NCBI GenBank assembly: GCA_023435945.1
Contig: JAEZLB010000193.1
Location: 1 to 7,677 of the forward strand
Source of the DNA: Pseudomonadota bacterium
GTDB lineage: Bacteria; Pseudomonadota; Gammaproteobacteria; Burkholderiales; Burkholderiaceae_D
Direction of reading: 5' to 3'
DNA length: 7,677 bases
A program made the translations under genes and the position numbers. The notes under the pieces were generated by a model that worked only from the letters and a program-made list of their open reading frames with translations, searched no databases and had not been told where the DNA came from. Positions 5,858 to 7,677 of this stretch are shown in pieces; within the stretch, counting starts at the first letter, position 1, and each line of letters opens with the position of its first letter.

Positions 5858-5861
5858 CCTA

Positions 5862-7677
5862 GTGCATACTACCCAACATACCCCCGTAACCTCGTCCGTC
5901 GACATGGGTTTTACTTCATCTTCAGCTGAATCCGGCCGGGCTTCTGCCGCCTCGGCGTTCAATCTGGCTGATTACAAGATTATCCGCCGTAATGGTGCGG
6001 TGGTTGGATTTGAACCGTCCAAGATTTCCATCGCCATGACCAAGGCCTTTTTGGCCGTTAACAGCAGCCAGGGAGCTGCTTCTGCGCGTGTACGCGAACT
6101 GGTCGAAAAACTGACGTCCGATGTCGTCAATGCTTTGCTGCGCCGCCGTCCGGCTGGCGGTACCTTCCACATCGAAGATGTGCAGGACCAGGTCGAGCTG
6201 GCGCTGATGCGTTCTGGCGAACACGATGTGGCCCGCGCTTACGTACTATATCGCGCCAAGCGCATGGAAGAACGTGCGCGGAAAATGAGCGAAGCTGCTG
6301 CCGTCCACTCGGTGGAATTGCACATGGTCGACAACGGCGTGCGTAGCGTGCTGAACCTGGAAAAATTGCTGGGCATGATTGAGGCCGCCTGTGTCGGCCT
6401 CGAAAAAAATGTCGATGCGCAAGCCATTTTCAATGAAACCATCAAGAATCTCTACGATGGCGTGCCCGTCGCGGAAGTGCATAAGTCCACGATTCTCGCG
6501 GCCCGTGCACTGATGGAAAAGGATCCTGCTTATAGTCAGGTGACGGCGCGTCTGTTGATGCACACGATTCGCAAGGAAGTGTTCGGTCAGGAAGTCGCAC
6601 AAGGTGAGGCAGCAGTGCACTATCTCGAGTACTTTCCGAAATTTATCCAGAAAGGCATCAATGCCGAACTGCTGGACAACAAGCTGGCAGAGTTTGATCT
6701 GAAAAAACTGGCGGAAGCACTGGTGCCCGACCGCGATCTGCAATTCGGTTACCTCGGTTTGCAAACCTTGTATGACCGTTACTTCCTGCATATCGACGGC
6801 AATCGCATCGAAATGCCGCAAGCTTTTTTCATGCGCGTGGCGATGGGCTTGTCGCTGAATGAAAGCGATCGTGAAGCACGTGCTATCGAGTTCTACAACC
6901 TGTTGTCGACCTTCGACTTCATGAGCTCCACGCCGACCTTGTTTAACTCCGGCACTCAGCGTTCGCAATTGTCCTCCTGCTACCTGACGACGGTGGCCGA
7001 TGACTTGGAAGGCATCTACGAAGCAATCAAGGAAAATGCATTGCTCGCCAAATTCGCGGGCGGCCTGGGCAATGACTGGACGCCGGTGCGTGCACTCGGT
7101 GCGCACATCAAAGGTACCAATGGCAAGTCGCAAGGTGTGGTGCCTTTCCTGAAAGTTGTCAACGACACAGCCGTTGCCGTGAATCAGGGTGGTAAACGTA
7201 AAGGCGCCGTGTGTGCCTATCTGGAAACCTGGCATATGGATGTCGAGGAATTCCTGGAATTGCGCAAAAACACCGGTGATGATCGTCGCCGTACGCATGA
7301 CATGAACACCTCGAACTGGATTCCTGATTTGTTCATGAAACGTGTGATGGAAAAAGGTGAATGGACCTTGTTCTCGCCATCCGACGTACCGGATCTGCAC
7401 GACAAGTTCGGTAAGGCTTTTGAAGAAGCCTACATCGGTTACGAGCAAAAAGCTGCACGCGGTGAACTGCGCCTGTTCAAGAAAGTCCAGGCGATGGATC
7501 TGTGGCGCAAGATGTTGTCCATGCTGTTCGAAACCGGTCATCCCTGGATTACCTTCAAGGATCCTTGCAACATCCGTTCGCCGCAGCAGCACGTAGGCGT
7601 GGTTCATAGCTCGAATCTATGCACCGAGATCACACTGAATACCAATGACTCGGAAATCGCAGTCTGCAACCTGGGCT
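5862..7677 (+). CDS. nrdA: Class Ia ribonucleoside-diphosphate reductase alpha subunit NrdA (3' end outside window)
   Basis: NrdA reduces ribonucleoside diphosphates to deoxyribonucleotides together with the radical-bearing NrdB. The frame stays open from GTG 5862 to the edge, giving 605 of an expected roughly 950 or more residues. Residues 1-36 are a Ser/Thr/Ala-rich extension. An ATP-cone allosteric domain follows (about 38-135, starting YKIIRRNGAVVGFEPSKIS). Next come the reductase N-terminal region and the start of the catalytic barrel. Residues equivalent to the E. coli active site are visible: first redox Cys C373 (QLSSCYL), N585, C587 (the thiyl radical Cys) and E589 in SNLCTEI, and the second redox Cys C602 in VCNLG. 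The C-terminal cysteine pair is beyond the edge. The codon usage appears more selective (many GAA, CGT, CTG) than in the upstream genes, as in a well-expressed gene. Two NrdR-like boxes upstream fit the identity. Confidence 0.96.
   Translation, partial: MHTTQHTPVTSSVDMGFTSSSAESGRASAASAFNLADYKIIRRNGAVVGFEPSKISIAMTKAFLAVNSSQGAASARVRELVEKLTSDVVNALLRRRPAGGTFHIEDVQDQVELALMRSGEHDVARAYVLYRAKRMEERARKMSEAAAVHSVELHMVDNGVRSVLNLEKLLGMIEAACVGLEKNVDAQAIFNETIKNLYDGVPVAEVHKSTILAARALMEKDPAYSQVTARLLMHTIRKEVFGQEVAQGEAAVHYLEYFPKFIQKGINAELLDNKLAEFDLKKLAEALVPDRDLQFGYLGLQTLYDRYFLHIDGNRIEMPQAFFMRVAMGLSLNESDREARAIEFYNLLSTFDFMSSTPTLFNSGTQRSQLSSCYLTTVADDLEGIYEAIKENALLAKFAGGLGNDWTPVRALGAHIKGTNGKSQGVVPFLKVVNDTAVAVNQGGKRKGAVCAYLETWHMDVEEFLELRKNTGDDRRRTHDMNTSNWIPDLFMKRVMEKGEWTLFSPSDVPDLHDKFGKAFEEAYIGYEQKAARGELRLFKKVQAMDLWRKMLSMLFETGHPWITFKDPCNIRSPQQHVGVVHSSNLCTEITLNTNDSEIAVCNLG

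Larger units (their letters stand above)
5478..5861 (+). promoter_or_regulatory. ampD-nrdA intergenic region: nrdA promoter, operator and long leader
   Basis: This 384-base stretch has no protein gene I can support. Positions 5478-5540 are AT-rich, with an A-run at 5532-5537 that could act as an UP element, and no clear intrinsic terminator for the ampD transcript. Positions 5542-5607 carry the promoter and two NrdR-like boxes. From about 5577 to 5861 the predicted leader contains stem-loops at 5618-5656, 5698-5722 and 5760-5786. Further right are an inverted repeat TTGAT-N6-ATCAA (5803-5818), a perfect TATAAT (5819-5824) without a recognisable -35, and a small hairpin GCAGC-AAA-GCTGC (5827-5839). 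The ribosome binding site follows at 5852. Confidence 0.7.

Noticed and set aside
6246..7607. 453-residue open frame on the minus strand
   Set aside because: It lies wholly antisense to nrdA, whose motifs are unmistakable. The translation is rich in His, Gln and Phe with no recognisable domain, as expected for a shadow of a gene with biased codon use.

Overview
The window looks like an ordinary chromosomal core region of a betaproteobacterium, most likely Oxalobacteraceae (Herminiimonas/Janthinobacterium/Collimonas type). This rests on the protein sequences and on my recollection of the gene order ffh < > ypjD - PP0621-like gene - pilS - pilR - ampD - nrdA in that family; no search was run. 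There is no mobile element, CRISPR array, tRNA or rRNA. I do not see a previously undescribed system here.

Layout. Positions 1-367 hold the N-terminal part of ffh (signal recognition particle GTPase) on the minus strand, running off the left edge. A 268-base divergent spacer follows. Five plus-strand genes are then packed head to tail: ypjD (CcsA-like membrane protein, 636-1445), a small membrane-anchored Cys/His protein resembling the PP0621 family (1447-1692), pilS (sensor kinase, 1689-3389), pilR (sigma-54-dependent response regulator, 3398-4855) and ampD (anhydromuramyl-peptide amidase, 4866-5477). Gaps are 1 to 10 bases, or an ATGA overlap at pilS, so they are probably co-transcribed and partly translationally coupled. 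PilS and PilR form a two-component pair known to control type IV pilin transcription; no pilin gene or convincing sigma-54 promoter lies in the window. AmpD recycles peptidoglycan fragments and is functionally separate.

A 384-base non-coding stretch (5478-5861) separates ampD from nrdA (class Ia ribonucleotide reductase large subunit, 5862 to the right edge, incomplete). It is the most informative non-coding part. It holds a plausible sigma-70 promoter, two NrdR-box-like palindromes exactly 31 bases apart with the first lying over the -10 element, and a long predicted leader with several stem-loops, one of them terminator-like. nrdA starts at a GTG behind a perfect AGGAGG. Its ATP-cone and all five core catalytic residues (two redox Cys, the radical Cys, and the Asn and Glu of the active site) are inside the window.

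The observations most worth a second look are the NrdR operator/promoter arrangement, the terminator-like hairpin between that promoter and nrdA, the uncharacterised Cys/His mini-protein in front of pilS, and an atypical G1 box in PilS.
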